Shown here piece after piece: positions 1 to 13,100 of a stretch of 64,000 bases of DNA; the stretch's first letter is position 1; every line of letters begins with the position of its first letter. Source of the DNA: Apus apus (taxonomy: Eukaryota; Chordata; Aves; Apodiformes; Apodidae). Made by a program: the position numbers and the translations under genes. The notes below the pieces were generated by a model that saw only the letters and a list, made by a program, of their open reading frames with translations, ran no database searches and was not told the origin of the DNA. The DNA is taken from NCBI RefSeq assembly GCF_020740795.1, contig NC_067295.1:992501-1056500 (forward strand), in the 5' to 3' direction.

Positions 1-1064
1 GCTGAAGGGTGGGGAGGTGAGGAGAACAGGCACAGTCTGGTGAGGTCAGCAAACCCTGGCTGTGCATCATTGATGTGTCTTACCATGGTTTTGTTCTCTT
101 TAACAAAGAGACATTTAACTCTACATTAGTTGAGGATTGATCCCGTTCAGCTTGCTGTAGGTGGGAATGGTGCTGCCTTTCTGACAGCCAGCTTCCCAAG
201 GTTGGTATCCTTGGCCTTGTACCACAAATACGTGACATGACCAGAGAAGTAACTACTTAGAATGAAAAATAAGATGTCTAAGAGCTTCATTAAAGCAGAG
301 GAATGGCATGTATGGGAAGCCTATGAGTCTGCAAGGATGGTATTTTATAGAATTATGAAATATATGTAGGAAACTAATTAAAGAGGGGATTAGCTGTGTG
401 GAACAGGATTCCACAGTAATTAATAGATGTCCTCAATATTTAGCAGCAATTACCTTGTGGATGTTGTTGGATGCCTTAAGACAAGCATTCACTCTGCCAC
501 TGAGTACTTTTTATCTATTTAACAGATTTGTTGTAAGTTTTGCAGATCTGCAAGCAAGCATTCCTGATGAGCAGAACAGCTCAAGCTCTGGTTAATCCAT
601 AAAGTAAAATATCAATTATTTGTCTGTATAAACTTGGAGGAAGAGGGGCAATGAAACAACACATCTTGTGTTCATAAAAAAAGGGGCAGTTCCAGCCATG
701 GTCACTGTGCTTGTGTCTGCTGGTGTCAGTGAGAATTGGCTGCTTTGGAGACACCATCCAAGCCTGGGTCAGGTGACTGGGACAATCTCTGGTTGGGAGG
801 TGGCATCTGAACTCTCCCAGAGTAGCCTTCTGTAGAGGCAGATGGACTGTGAAGCTCAGTGTGTGTTGCTTTTCATGCCACTGGGAAGGATCTCGCATTG
901 AGTCAGAGGTAATTCCCAAGAAGCAGGGCCAGGGTGTGCAGGGGACCTGAGGCTTCCCAGGGTCCCACAGGAGCTGAATGAGTGTGTTGGGATAAACTGG
1001 TGTCTTGACCGTGGCCAATACCCAGCACAGCTAATCCCACAACATAACCATTCCAAAGTTGGCC

Positions 1065-1086
1065 TTTTTTTTTTTTTTTTTTTTTT
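1065..1086. repeat. T22 homopolymer
   Basis: Uninterrupted T run in ARHGAP17 intron 1; no flanking element is recognised. Confidence 0.95.
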
Positions 1087-4000
1087 GAGCTATGTCCAAA
1101 CTTCAGCACAAACAATTGGAAACAGCTTGGAAATTTTAGTTAGGCTCAAACAATTAAGCAGGAGAGAGAGTGGAGAAGATAAGAACTGGACTTCCTGATT
1201 TTCAGGTGGCCTGTAAGTCCTTAGAGGCTGTGCTGAGCTTGCTTTGAGTGGAGTTGATGTATTAATTCCTCTCAACCTTCATCTGTCTTGAGGATCAAGG
1301 CTTATGCCCATAGTTCTGTTCCACACACACGTTTCATTTGTGCTTCCCCTGGGTCCAGTGTCTTGACAAATGGAAGCCGTGGCTTCAGTAGGTACGTGTG
1401 GTCTCTCACATTGGAAGAGGTGAGGAACTGCCTGTTGATGCCTTTCCTTGGGATGCTCCATCAGCAGATTCTCCTGCATGTTAAATTAAAAGGATCATAT
1501 TGTGTATGATGTCAACAAAGGTAATTCTTCAGATATCTGCAAGTGCTTGTCTTAGTGTTCATATCCTTTTATAAATTACAAAGGGAGACAGTTTTTGATT
1601 AGAAGCTCGGGAAGTATTCTGCTTTATACTTGCAGTCATCTCTAATGAAAATAAATGTTCAGAGCTATTGTCATTAAAGGCTTTCAAATGATACACTAAT
1701 AAGCATTTGAACTACATAGCTAAGTAATTCATGTGAGGAATGAGCCCACAGAGGTGTTTGTATCATGCTGTTTACTTACAGAAAAACAGGTTGGTAATTA
1801 ATGGCACTTGTTAGACTGTCTAACAATTTTATGTGAGTTAGGCTTTCCTGCCTCTGGGGACACAGCTACTCATGTTGTTCCCAGCAGTTTCTTTTTTCAT
1901 TTTTTAGGTGCAAACACCAGAGTACCAGGCAGATTAAAAATTACTCTGGCCAACTGGTCTGGAAAGTGTAGGTCTGGTGAAGTCACCCGACATCAGGACT
2001 GGATATACTTACTGGGAGAGATACTCTATCTGCCCTTAGGCTGTTACAGTAATTTAAACCGGGGAAGAGCAGATCTGACTAATTAGAAATCTGGGAGACA
2101 CCACACACCACCTTAGAGAGATCTTTTTTCATGCAAGAAGCTAACTTACTATAGCTTATTTTCTAGTTTTCCACTATTTAAATACAAATTCTGGTATACA
2201 AATAGGTTTCCCAGGCCCTGTACACATGACACTTCTGTGACTCAACAGGAGTATTTGAACCTATCTTTTAATAGCTCATGCCCTGCATAGAAGCTACTGT
2301 GCTAAACTATATTTAGTGTTTCTTCAAGCCACTTGGCAGTCTGGGTCCTCAGTGGGAATTGGTGTTCTTGTAACATATTTATTGCATTAAAGCAAGTTGT
2401 GTTAAAATGCCTATTATTGAATAAGTGTGAGGAGCTACTAACATGCAGCCAATAGAACGTGGACCCTGCAATGCCATTTAATAGCAAAGAAACAATTCTT
2501 TAATGTGGTTTTTTTTTTTATGGTTCTTGTGTTGAAGAAAAAGTAAAACTGAGTATGACCCCAGTAACTGAAAATTTCTGGCTCACTCAAACATCCTTCT
2601 AAAAAAGGCAAAAAAATACAGGCGTTATTTGCTTGCTGGTGGTGTTGTCATTGGTGAAGATATTTGAAGTAGTAAACAACATTGAAATATGTTCGTATTT
2701 ATGGGCAGGGTGAGAACCTGCTTTGTGGTTGGTCTTTTAGGTTGGCATTTGTCTGCATCTGAGTACTCATAGAAAGAAAAATCTCCTTTCAGTGTTTATA
2801 ATAGTTATCTGAAACATTTCCTGTTTATCTCCAGTGAAGTTTGAGGTCTCTTTAATTAGAAAATTGACTTAGATCTTTCTGGATGGAAGATGAATTCAGT
2901 GACGGGTTTAAAGACTCTGAGCAGATTGAATTAGGAAGACCTGTGTTCCTGAGCAACTGCAGGCATTTGGACTTTGTGTGACTGTCAAGAAATGAAATAA
3001 AATGCCTGCGAGTGCTGAAGCCCTGGTGTTCTGCTAGGGAAGGGAATGTGTCACCTAAACATCTGTTTGTTGGTAGCTTGGCTGCTGAACAGGCAGACCT
3101 GAGTGTCCATCAGCTCCGCAGGGCCGGGAGCAGCAGCACGGGGTAGGGCTGCATGGGCTGTGCACAGCTCCTGCCACTGCCAGGCTGGGCAGAGCTGCTC
3201 AGCTCTGCAAAATGGTGTTTCCATCTGGGAGGTGAGCAAGGCAAGAAGGAGCAGTTGCCCTGTAACACTGCTGCTCAGCCCCCACAGATCAACTGAGTTT
3301 CTTGGTAGCTGTGTATTTATCTATTTCCTGCACCCTTTGGGGAAAGCTGACACAATCTGTTGTGTTGTGCAGCATGAGAGTCTGATTTTTCTAGCAGTAC
3401 AAACTTCCAGTTATAGAAAAACATGCAGCTATTATGTTTTCAGTTTGGGGCTGGTGCTCTTGGTAAGACTTGGCACTCCCGGTGTATTTGTGGCTGCCAT
3501 TAATGCAGCAGCAAATGGAGCAGCTTGTGGATATAAGTTGTGTCCAAGCTGTGGGATCGTTTCAGTTGTGTGTTAATCACATTGATCCATGTACCCCAAG
3601 TGGATTCCAAAAGCTGAAGAAAAAAATATATTTTCTTCAGTTGTTCTGTCTCTGTGAACAGCTTGTGAGCTGTTCAGTCTGTCAGGCTGAGCGCCTGTGG
3701 CTGCTGGGGAGAAGGGACATTGGTGAGCTGGAGCCCTTGGTAAGGAGGGAGGTTTTCCCTGTGAACAGATGGTCAGAAAACAGAAGACTCTAGTCTGCCC
3801 TGCTTTGAGGTGTTCCCTCTAAGTTTTGTAAAGGCAGTTAGTTCATCAGTGTCTCTGAATTCTTCAGGGACAAGATGATGTTTTGTTCATTTATAGTCTT
3901 CATCATTAAGAATCCTTAAGTCTAGAAACTCTTTAAGAAATTAAGTTGTGTTTTTAAGAAATGTGTTTCTCTGGAGAAGTTGTTCACTATGTCTAATGCT

Positions 4001-7000
4001 GCCCTCTTACTGCATTGCAGTGTGGTGAGTGCCAGAAAACCACCCTTTAAAACATTCTAGATACAAGTGCAGCAGGGAGGAGTGCTCTTACAAAGGCTGC
4101 AACAGGTTTTAAAATCAATGAGTAAGTATTTGCTCAGCCCTCGGTTTAAAAAGCCTCATCACTTGTGATGTGATTCCAGACCACATGAAAACCTGGGAAT
4201 GCCTCGACTGAGCTGTGTCTGCCTTGCCCAGCGTCCAGAGGCAGCTGACACAGGCAGGGTGTGATGCTGGGAGATCCCTCAGTGCTTCCCACGCATCTTC
4301 TCCCAGCCACCAGCTCCGTCTGTCTCTGGAGCTTCCTGAGCCAGGGGTGGCCTCTGCATAGCTGATCTGATCTTCTGTAGCACCAGGCTGGTGTTGGTCT
4401 GTGTGAGCTTTGGCTGTACCATCACTGCTGAGGCTGAGCTCCACCTTACCCCACAGCTGAAGAGGGTGCTGGAGGTGTAGTCTCCTCCCCTGCTGCTCTG
4501 AAAGTCCAAATTTTTATAGTTTCAGCTATCTGTTTTCACTTCAAGTGAATCATGTAGGAGAGAGGCATGTTTCTCTGTGCCTGTGCTGTGTAAGAATGAG
4601 CTCCTGGATGTATTACCTTATTTTCCTGAGCAGTGAGTGAGTGCTTCCAGGGCAGGTGAAGCTTCAGTTATTTTGCTTCCCCTTAATAGATGCAGAAAAT
4701 GCCTTTCAAACTTGTACAAAAATTTCTGGTATTCAGTTCTGAAGAATGACTTATTTTAGTTGTGCTAGATTTTGTTGACTTGAGGATACCTTAGTGAATT
4801 GTTGTGCTTCCCAGTGGAGAGCTGGCTAGAGCCTGTTGGTTAGAAGAACAGAGGTATTCTAGAACTTTGTGGCAGACTTGTGTGTCAACTGCTGAGTGGG
4901 CAGTGTGTAAAATACTTGAGATTTTTGTTGCAGAAAAAAATAAGACTCCCAACTCAGGGATTTGGGAAATATTAATTGCCCTTTTGCAAGCATGTCCTCA
5001 TCCCTTTGGCTCTCTTCTCCATGTGGCTGCTTGATGAAGCAGATCAGAGACTGATAAAATACTCCCAATGGGCAGGCTGACACTTCAGGAACTGAGGGAG
5101 CTGGATCATCCCGGGCTTCCTGCTTTGCTGGGCGGTTGGGGCTGCACAGTGAGGGTGAGGGGAGCACCTGCCTCCAGAAAGCGTCGTCTCGTGTTGCCTT
5201 GAAATGATGAATAAAATGTCATTTTTCTCTGCAGAGGTTTCTTTGTTGGTTTTACAAGGTTTTGAAAGGTCTAGGGCAGGAATTATGATTGTGCCAAACC
5301 TGATTCTTGTCACAGCTCATAACCAGAGCCTGAGTCACCTTCCCCCCTGGACCCATGGGGCTGCCTGGGCAAAACACCACAGGCAAGCAGAGGAGGCTGA
5401 AAGAGCAGGAAAGGATGTGTTGTCCTGGGGTGTTAGGTGCATCCACAGTGGAGGTTTTGGTATATGACATAACAGCAGAGTAGTGAAGGTAAAAATACAC
5501 TAGGATCTGCTTTAGGGACAGCTGCTGGGCTGAGCTGTCAGCTCTGCACCTGCACTCCCAGGGGAGTCCTGCCCTTCTGAAATTTATTCATATAAGCAAA
5601 ATCATCTTATATTACCCTCTTGGTGGATGAAGCTGTGATTCCTTGATTCCAGCCTGCTCTGATGGTGATTCTTTTAGAGCAAATAATTTTAATACCAGGT
5701 TATGCCCAGAGTCAAATCCCAAAATAGTGATGATTTAACCTGCTAAAACAGCTGGGGGTGATCTAACAAGCTGCTTCAACCTGATGCCGTAATGTGATAC
5801 ACTTGGGATTTATGAAAGCAGATGTATTTCCTAGGTGCTTTCATGGTATTTTTAGGTCCCTTTAATGATAATGGATCAGATGCTGTGATGATGTGACCAG
5901 AACTGCTCATTAGAGGTCATTGTATTAGCAAATGGTGAAGTGCTAAATACGTACGACCTTCTTAGGATGTGCTTAAATGAAAAGTGTCTGTGTGTGTTAG
6001 AAATGTTTTCTAATACTCTATGCAGTTTCCAGAAAGGTTTCATAACTTGTCAAAAGAAGTAGCTCCATTTTTTTGGTGTTCTACAAGAACTCCAGCCCCC
6101 TGTGTTGGGTGGCACATAAGGCAGCAGTGACTGCCCTCATTGGCTGAGGCACAGCTCTGATCCGAAACCTAATGGGAGTTAAATAATGCGAATTAAACTG
6201 GGTAAGAATGACTGAGCTCTGGGGGTTCTGTACCAAGCAGTTGGTGGTGAGATATCAGGTGATTTCAGCAGAATGCTGTGCTTCATTACCTCATTTTTTC
6301 TAGAGTTGCTTGATTGTTCTAGGTACCAGCCTTGAAAGCAAGGCTGAACTTGATCCTCACTGACACTGTCATGCCTAGAGCAGCACTTGATGCCTGAAAA
6401 AAACCAGGGAGCTCTCGAGTGTCCTTTTTATCTGCACATTGCTTTGGTGACAGAGTTAGAACATTTTGGTTAGAAGTTATTCCTTAGGCACAAAATAATC
6501 TTAAAAGCTTTGAGTTTGTAATTGCTCCTCCATGGCTGATAAAACAGGTCAGAATAGTGGAGCATCTTATGCTTGGACAGTCCTGCTGTCTCAACAGGAA
6601 ACGAGCTTCATAAATATACGCCAGCTGGGTGAGGTCACAAGTTCTTCTCTTAAGTGAGGTGGAGCCTTTTTTTCCTTGACACAGATTGTTTTCTTTTGAA
6701 GTTAATTGCATTGCAAAATGACAGGAACATCCTGGAGTGACTGCAGCGGAGTGAATCAAAGAGGCAGGGGATCTGCAAAAAAACAAGTATGCAGAATATC
6801 CCAATCAGTTTTAGGTGGGAAGGATCAATAAAAGAGGAGTCTGTTGCACGAGTGATCCTGTGCCAAAAATCACTGAACTTAGGTTTTTTCATAAGGTGGG
6901 TGATTGCTGAGTGCTGTTAATGCTTCTGGAGCTTGCTGCTGGTGGGGTGCATGTGCACACACGGCCTCAGTGACAGAGGTAAGGCTGCAAAAAACTCCCT

Positions 7001-8495
7001 TAGCCAGTGGCAGGAAAGTGAAGTGACAAGGTTGGCCCTTTTTTAGAGAATAAGGTGCCTTGCGTGCAGATTGGAAGGTCAGGGCTTTGATGGAAGCCTT
7101 TTGATTGGAAGGTGAAGGCTTTGAAATGTGCATCAGTTTATTCAAATGTCACTTTTTTTGTCTGTGAACTAATTATCAAGCAATCAATAGGAAATGTTAA
7201 TCCACCTGTTGAAAAGTTCTGTGTTCTGTAGAAAATGAAGAGAAGCTAGAAAGGTAGAAAAACGTGTGAGCTGAGCTGTTGCAACCTCTCTTTCAGTTGA
7301 ACATTGAACTGTTTTTTTCTCTCTGTGAGCTGATTTAACACACAGCTTAAGTGTTCTGGTCTGGTGCTTTTTTGCACGAATGGAACAGGAGGGTAAAGTA
7401 ATGCTGGCTTTGTAAAGTAGCTCCTGGTGTTTGTGTTGAAGAGCAGGATGGGTTAACACACCTTGATTAGACTGTTAGTTCGAGGCTCCTGTTTCCTTCT
7501 CAGCAATCTACAGATAGAGTTAACTTTCAGTTTCATGCTAGAGCAGCAAAAAGCCTCATGTGCACCACATGGCAGGGCAGCCGTGGCCTGGAGCTGGATG
7601 TCACACACGGCGCTGTGCTCTTGTGTGCACCGTCTCTAAGCAACACAAAAACAGACCCGTCTGTATCCAGTGCCGGGCAGCCCCATCATGGGGTGGGTGG
7701 CTCGTTGCAGGGTAATTGTCAGACTCAGCTCAGAAGCTGGCTTTCCTGTTGGTGAAACATAATAAAGGGCTCAGCCATTAATTGTTAGTCATGGCTACTG
7801 ACCAGAAAATCAGTGCAGAAGCTTCACTGTGCAGTAGCAGTTACGAGGAATAATCCCTATGTTGTCACTAGCCTGGTAGTAAACTCTATGTAACTTCAGG
7901 TCCTTGAATTACCATTTACTTATTTTTTTCCTGTTATTTCAAAGCCTCCAACTCCTTTTTGCTATCTTAGTTTCTATTCCTACTTCATTGTTCTGTCTTT
8001 TCAGTGTTTCCTTGTTTTGCTTTTTGTGTTGATTTAGTTTGGTTCCTTTTCAAAGGCTTTTTCTTGCCAGTTTTGTGAATCCCTGACCTTAAAATAGACA
8101 TGTCTGGACAGCATATGAAGTTTAAGAACAGCATTACCTTAGGTGAAATATTCAGTATTGGATTGGAGTTTTCTGACACACAAGGTAATAAAGCTGTAGC
8201 ATCCTGCCAAAGTGCAGAAAACCAAACAAATATGCAAAAAATGCCCTGGATTTTTTTTTTACCAGTTCAGTGTCTTTTGCTCCTTCCAATATTCCATATT
8301 TTTCCTATTCAAATGTGCCTGTCAGAGGTTTGCCTTTGCAAAAAGGTGTTGCTGCTTTTAGGAGTCTTCCAGGGCTTGACAGTGCAGGACTCTGGTAGAA
8401 GAAATCACTGAAGTTAAATCTAGAGTTTAGTGGGTAGTAGTGTCATGTTTGAAAGTTCAGGATATGTTTGAGGGTTTTGGGTGAGTTTTTGTCTT

Positions 8496-8511
8496 CCCCC
8501 CCCCCCCCCCC
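8496..8511. repeat. C16 homopolymer
   Basis: Uninterrupted C run in ARHGAP17 intron 1; prone to length error. Confidence 0.95.
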
Positions 8512-10140
8512 TTGAATGTGAAGGAGTTCTCATGTCAGTAGGTGGTTTGGCAAGGGGACTTGTCCTGTCCAAAAACTACAAGCTGCCAAACCCACATGTA
8601 GGAAATCCAGGAGCTGTTCCCTTATCCCTACCCAGAAACGCCAGCTGCTGCCCAGACTCTGTGCTCCAGGGGTACCACTGAATGCCACTCCACAGTCATG
8701 CCCTTCTACCAAGCCTTGATCCCCCCTGCCCTACCCTTTATTCCCACCCCTTTGTGCTCGACCTCATTATCTCAGCAGTGATCCGACCGAAAAATGGGGC
8801 TTATTCCAACCAGATCAGTTTTCAGCCATGTCAGTCCTTGGAGCTGTTGACTAGTGGAGATGCTTGTGCTGGGCCCAGGGAACAGCTGAGGGCGGTGGGA
8901 GGGAGGACACAACATTTTTCAGCAGCTCTGCCAGCTGATGGTAATGAAATATTGGCCCCAGGGCACAGTTTTGTGATCGTCTTAAACTGACATTAAGTAG
9001 CTGCTGTTGCTAAAAGGGACAGATTTCCCCTCTCCCTGCGCAGCCTGCCTGGTGCCAGTTCCCCTGCCCAGGGACAGGGAGTGGGGCAGCCATGGGGTGG
9101 CTTGGGGAGCACTGGAAACCAGGCATTTATGTTATTGGATGGAATTCCAGACTGAGCTGCCCGTGCCTGCTGCTGATGCAGGGGAAGGGTGTGAGCGCTA
9201 GGGACCTGTACCTGAAGTTTGGGGAAGAGGGAACTGCTGAAAGGAGAAGGGCTGTAGGGAAGCACGTGACGGGGGAATCCAACGTTTGCTCCTTGTCACG
9301 GTGCCTTGGTGGTGACTCAAGCTGGCGTAAAATTCAGGCTGCTCTGGAGGGACAAGGTGAGCAGCTCTAGAGAGCCAGTTAGGAAAGGGAGGTGGCTGCA
9401 GGATGATGGATTGCTGCTCCTCAGCCAGGTTAATTTTCTACTAGCACCAGTGCTCTGGTTGTGGGTGCTGCTGGAGCACACCCCTGGCAGGGGGAATTCC
9501 CGGGCTGGCAGCAGCAGCATTTATGTTGGCATGCAGAGATTGTAAAATTGCACCTGAGAGTAAGGAATAAGACATTTAATAATTATTTAGGTTGTTTTGT
9601 GCTCTGCTGTCTCTTACATCACAATTGTACCCAGCTAATTTTAGATAAAATTATTCTGCATTAGTAAAAGTTTGTTGCTTCCTTGGAAGAAGGAAGGGGC
9701 CTGGTGTGAAAATAAACTTTTTAATGTAAATAAATACTGGGCATTAAATACAGTTCTTTGCCAAGATACTGTGTGAGGGTTTTTGTATACATTTTAAATA
9801 AATTATACTAATAACTGACTTTTATGGAAAGTTCATGGTATGAAATAGTAGGTTAGCAATAAGCACTTGATTTGCTGGGACAGTAGTTAACTGGAAGCAC
9901 TTCATTGTAAATTTTTATTTGTATCTAGACTTGTAAAAGCTGTTGGACTCCTCAGAGACTGCTCACTGTGACACTGCTTCCTCCAGCAAACACAATTGCT
10001 TTAAATCTGCTTCTGCAGTTAAACCACAGTTGCATTCTTGCCATCTAGAAATTTCAGCTCACGTTCATCTCTGATTTGTAGTGTGTGGGGCTCCAAATTA
10101 TCTACCTGGATTTGTTACACAGACTCAACGGTTTGAGAAG

Positions 10141-10164
10141 GTTGTTTGTTTGTTTGTTTGTTTT
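10141..10164. repeat. (GTTT)n microsatellite
   Basis: About five GTTT units in ARHGAP17 intron 1. Confidence 0.9.
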
Positions 10165-13100
10165 CCCCTCAAACTGCATCATATTTAGTATAGTTCTTAA
10201 GATCTAATATTACAACATGCATGTTTTACAGGGAGGGGGTTGGAGTTGTGAAGGGCATTGCAGGGCCTCACTGCAGTGACTGCACCTCTGAGAGTGGCCC
10301 TGAAATAGGATTTGGCTTGAGCCTTGGTTGTTCTAAATAGCTAAATTTACTGCCTGGCTTGAGAGAGGAGCCTTGGATCCATTTCACTGAGGAAGGAATT
10401 TCAGATCCCCTAATGCGAACAGTCTGTCATGGGTTTCCCTGCAACTGCAAAGGAGCAGTCTGCTTTCTTTCCAGGATGATCTTCCTAAAGCCTGGTCTGC
10501 CCTTAATTAGAGCAGGCAGGCCTCATTCTTCAGCATCGGGTGGCAGAGATTAGAGAAGGGATCAAAGCTGCAGCTTTTAGATTGAATGACCATGTGAAGT
10601 TTGATGGAGAAGCTCAATGGAGAAGGGAAGACGAGAGCAGAAATCATCCATTCATTAAGGCCTGAATTGTAGTTTTGTAGCTGCTGGACTTCTGAAGATA
10701 AAGATCTCAACTAATTAAATATTTTGGTGCCCTGGAGGTGGTGCAACAGGTTTTTAAAGCACTTCCCACGTGGGTTAAATTGGTGACCTGAGCATTCCTT
10801 TAATGGGGAAACTGGTTTTGCACTGGGGCCTTCCATAGAAAGCTGTGGGTTATCTTCCCAGGAGTTCAGTGGCCTCCAGATTTACAAGGAAAGCAGTTTT
10901 AACAATTTGCAGAAGTTTATATTGTTAATTTGGATGGAAAACGGGCAGTAGGCAAAGTTGGAGTCTAAATGGTGACTGGTTGCGAGTACTGATCACTAAA
11001 TACTCAGTAGATATTGAAAACGGTGGCCATCACCTGACAGTCACCCTGCAGTGATTGTAAAATGTTTGAAATAACTCACAGAACATTGATACCAGTCTTG
11101 GGTTATGTTAGTTTCTTTTGAAGAAATCCAACAACACCAAGGAACCCAATTCATTACCTTACCTGAAGTATGAATGATGGAGTGTTTTATGCTGGGGAGT
11201 CAAAACAGGATTAATTTGGGGCTTGTGTAACGTAACGAACTTGGTTTCTGTGGTGAGAAGTGTACTTGGCCAAACACATTTCTGCTCTGACTTGTCTTCC
11301 AAATGCTGTGCTGGTGAAACCAAACTCCTACAGTCTGTCCACAAAGCTGAGCATTGCCACAGGCTGCCAAAGGAAGCAAAATAAATCCTTCTTAATAGGG
11401 TGGTTTTGAAAGGGTGCCTTTAATATATACGTTTATGAAGGCTACAACTCTAAAATTTGTGCTTTCCAGTCACACAGGAAGATCTTTTCATGTGTTGAAG
11501 ATCTCAGCTTCTGAAAAGCATGTAGAAATGCAGAATTTAGGTAGAATATGGGAAGAGGAAATGTGGAAATGTTTGTTGCATTGATTTTAAATTCTAGTTC
11601 AAGAAAGGACCCTTTGCATAAGCCTGGCTGCCCAGGAGGAGGAAGGGGCAGGGAAAACCTTGTCATGTTCTTTTGAGCTGGAAAACCAGAGGTTCCCTGT
11701 ATCACCTTGATTTCTTGAAGTCAAACCCCAAAAAAACCTAAGCAAGTTAGTGCCATGAACAGTGATCTGTTTCACCTCTGGGTGCCAGCTGCAGCAGTCA
11801 CTTTGGCGTACAGAAAGTGGCACCAGGGGGTTGCTCCTCCTGCATCCCTGTGGGTGAGTTTGTCTCTGGTCTTGTTCAGGTGCTTCAGATTCTTCCCCCG
11901 ATTGAAATTTTTACTTAGTTTTTTAATGATTTGACGTGCTTAATAATTAGGTTCCATAATTTTGGATTATTAAATACAGTATTTACTCTGCTTAAAAAGG
12001 AAGCCTGTTAGAGCACAGTGGGGAAAAGTAAGCTGGTAGTCCTGAAACACCTCTAAGTTATGTTTTCTGTGGAGTCTGTCCTAGCGAATGTTAAAAAAGC
12101 AAACGTTTTATAAAGGAAATTGTCATCTAATTCTGGATTCCTTGTTTTGGAACAGAGCTGCTGATTCTTTCATTTTTCCTGGCAGCAAACCCTGCCCATT
12201 GTATGTGGAAAGCAGGCAGGATATGCTGCCAGCCCAGTGAAGGTGCTCTCAAGTGTTAACTCACCAGCAAAGCTAATCTGGTAACTCGTGGTAACAAACA
12301 AATGCTTTGTTTGAGGAAAATCACACAGCAGGGAGGGCTCGATTTAATTTTGCCTCATGTTTTGGGTGGGTGTCTTCTTGCTTCCGCTGAAATCTTTCCA
12401 GAGTTCAGGAGCACAGACTTGTCCCTCCTGTGGCATCACCTCCCGCCAGCTCCACCTCCTGCCCCAGCCTGAGTCAAGGTTTCTGGTCCTACGTGGACAT
12501 TTGAACTGAGTCACTCGTTCTGTTGTCAATGTCCAATTTTTTATGGCTCTTCATGTCAGGTTTGCTCTTGTTTCTTCCTTGTTCTGAATAGCTGAACAAG
12601 TGTTGGATCACTGCAGGAGAGGGACACTAGAAAGGAGGAGCTGCTTTTGCAGCAGCTCCTGGAGCTCTGCACCTGGGATGCTTACAGTGGACAGTGTGCT
12701 GAACTGGCTTGGTGTGGGAAACAGTTTGAAAGTACCAGCTTTAGGGAATTCAGTAGTTTTATCCTCATTATTCGTTAAGGAGGTGATTATAGCCACAGCT
12801 AATGATTGTTCAGGTTTGGGGTTTCTTTAGAAGCAGTCTTTTAAAATGCACTGCTGAATTTTAATTGAAAAGCTTTGTATCAGCTGATTCAGGTCAAGGT
12901 GCTGGTGTAACAGGTATCCTGGCTAGTGCAGCAGAAAAACTTCACCTTCAGTTCTCGGAACCCCCCTTTCCCATGGGACCAGCCCTGTTCCTGCTGCCAG
13001 TCTTACAGCTCTGGTGTGTGTGGGCAGCCAGGGCTGCAGTGGGGTGTGATGCCAAGCCCTGGGCTTTCCCTTCCCATCTCATGTAGATGTCAGGAGGCTC

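Noticed and set aside
2883-2981. 33-codon plus-strand small ORF starting MEDEFSDGFKDSEQ
   Set aside because: Acidic and protein-like at first glance, but no splice sites, Kozak context or known match; likely chance.
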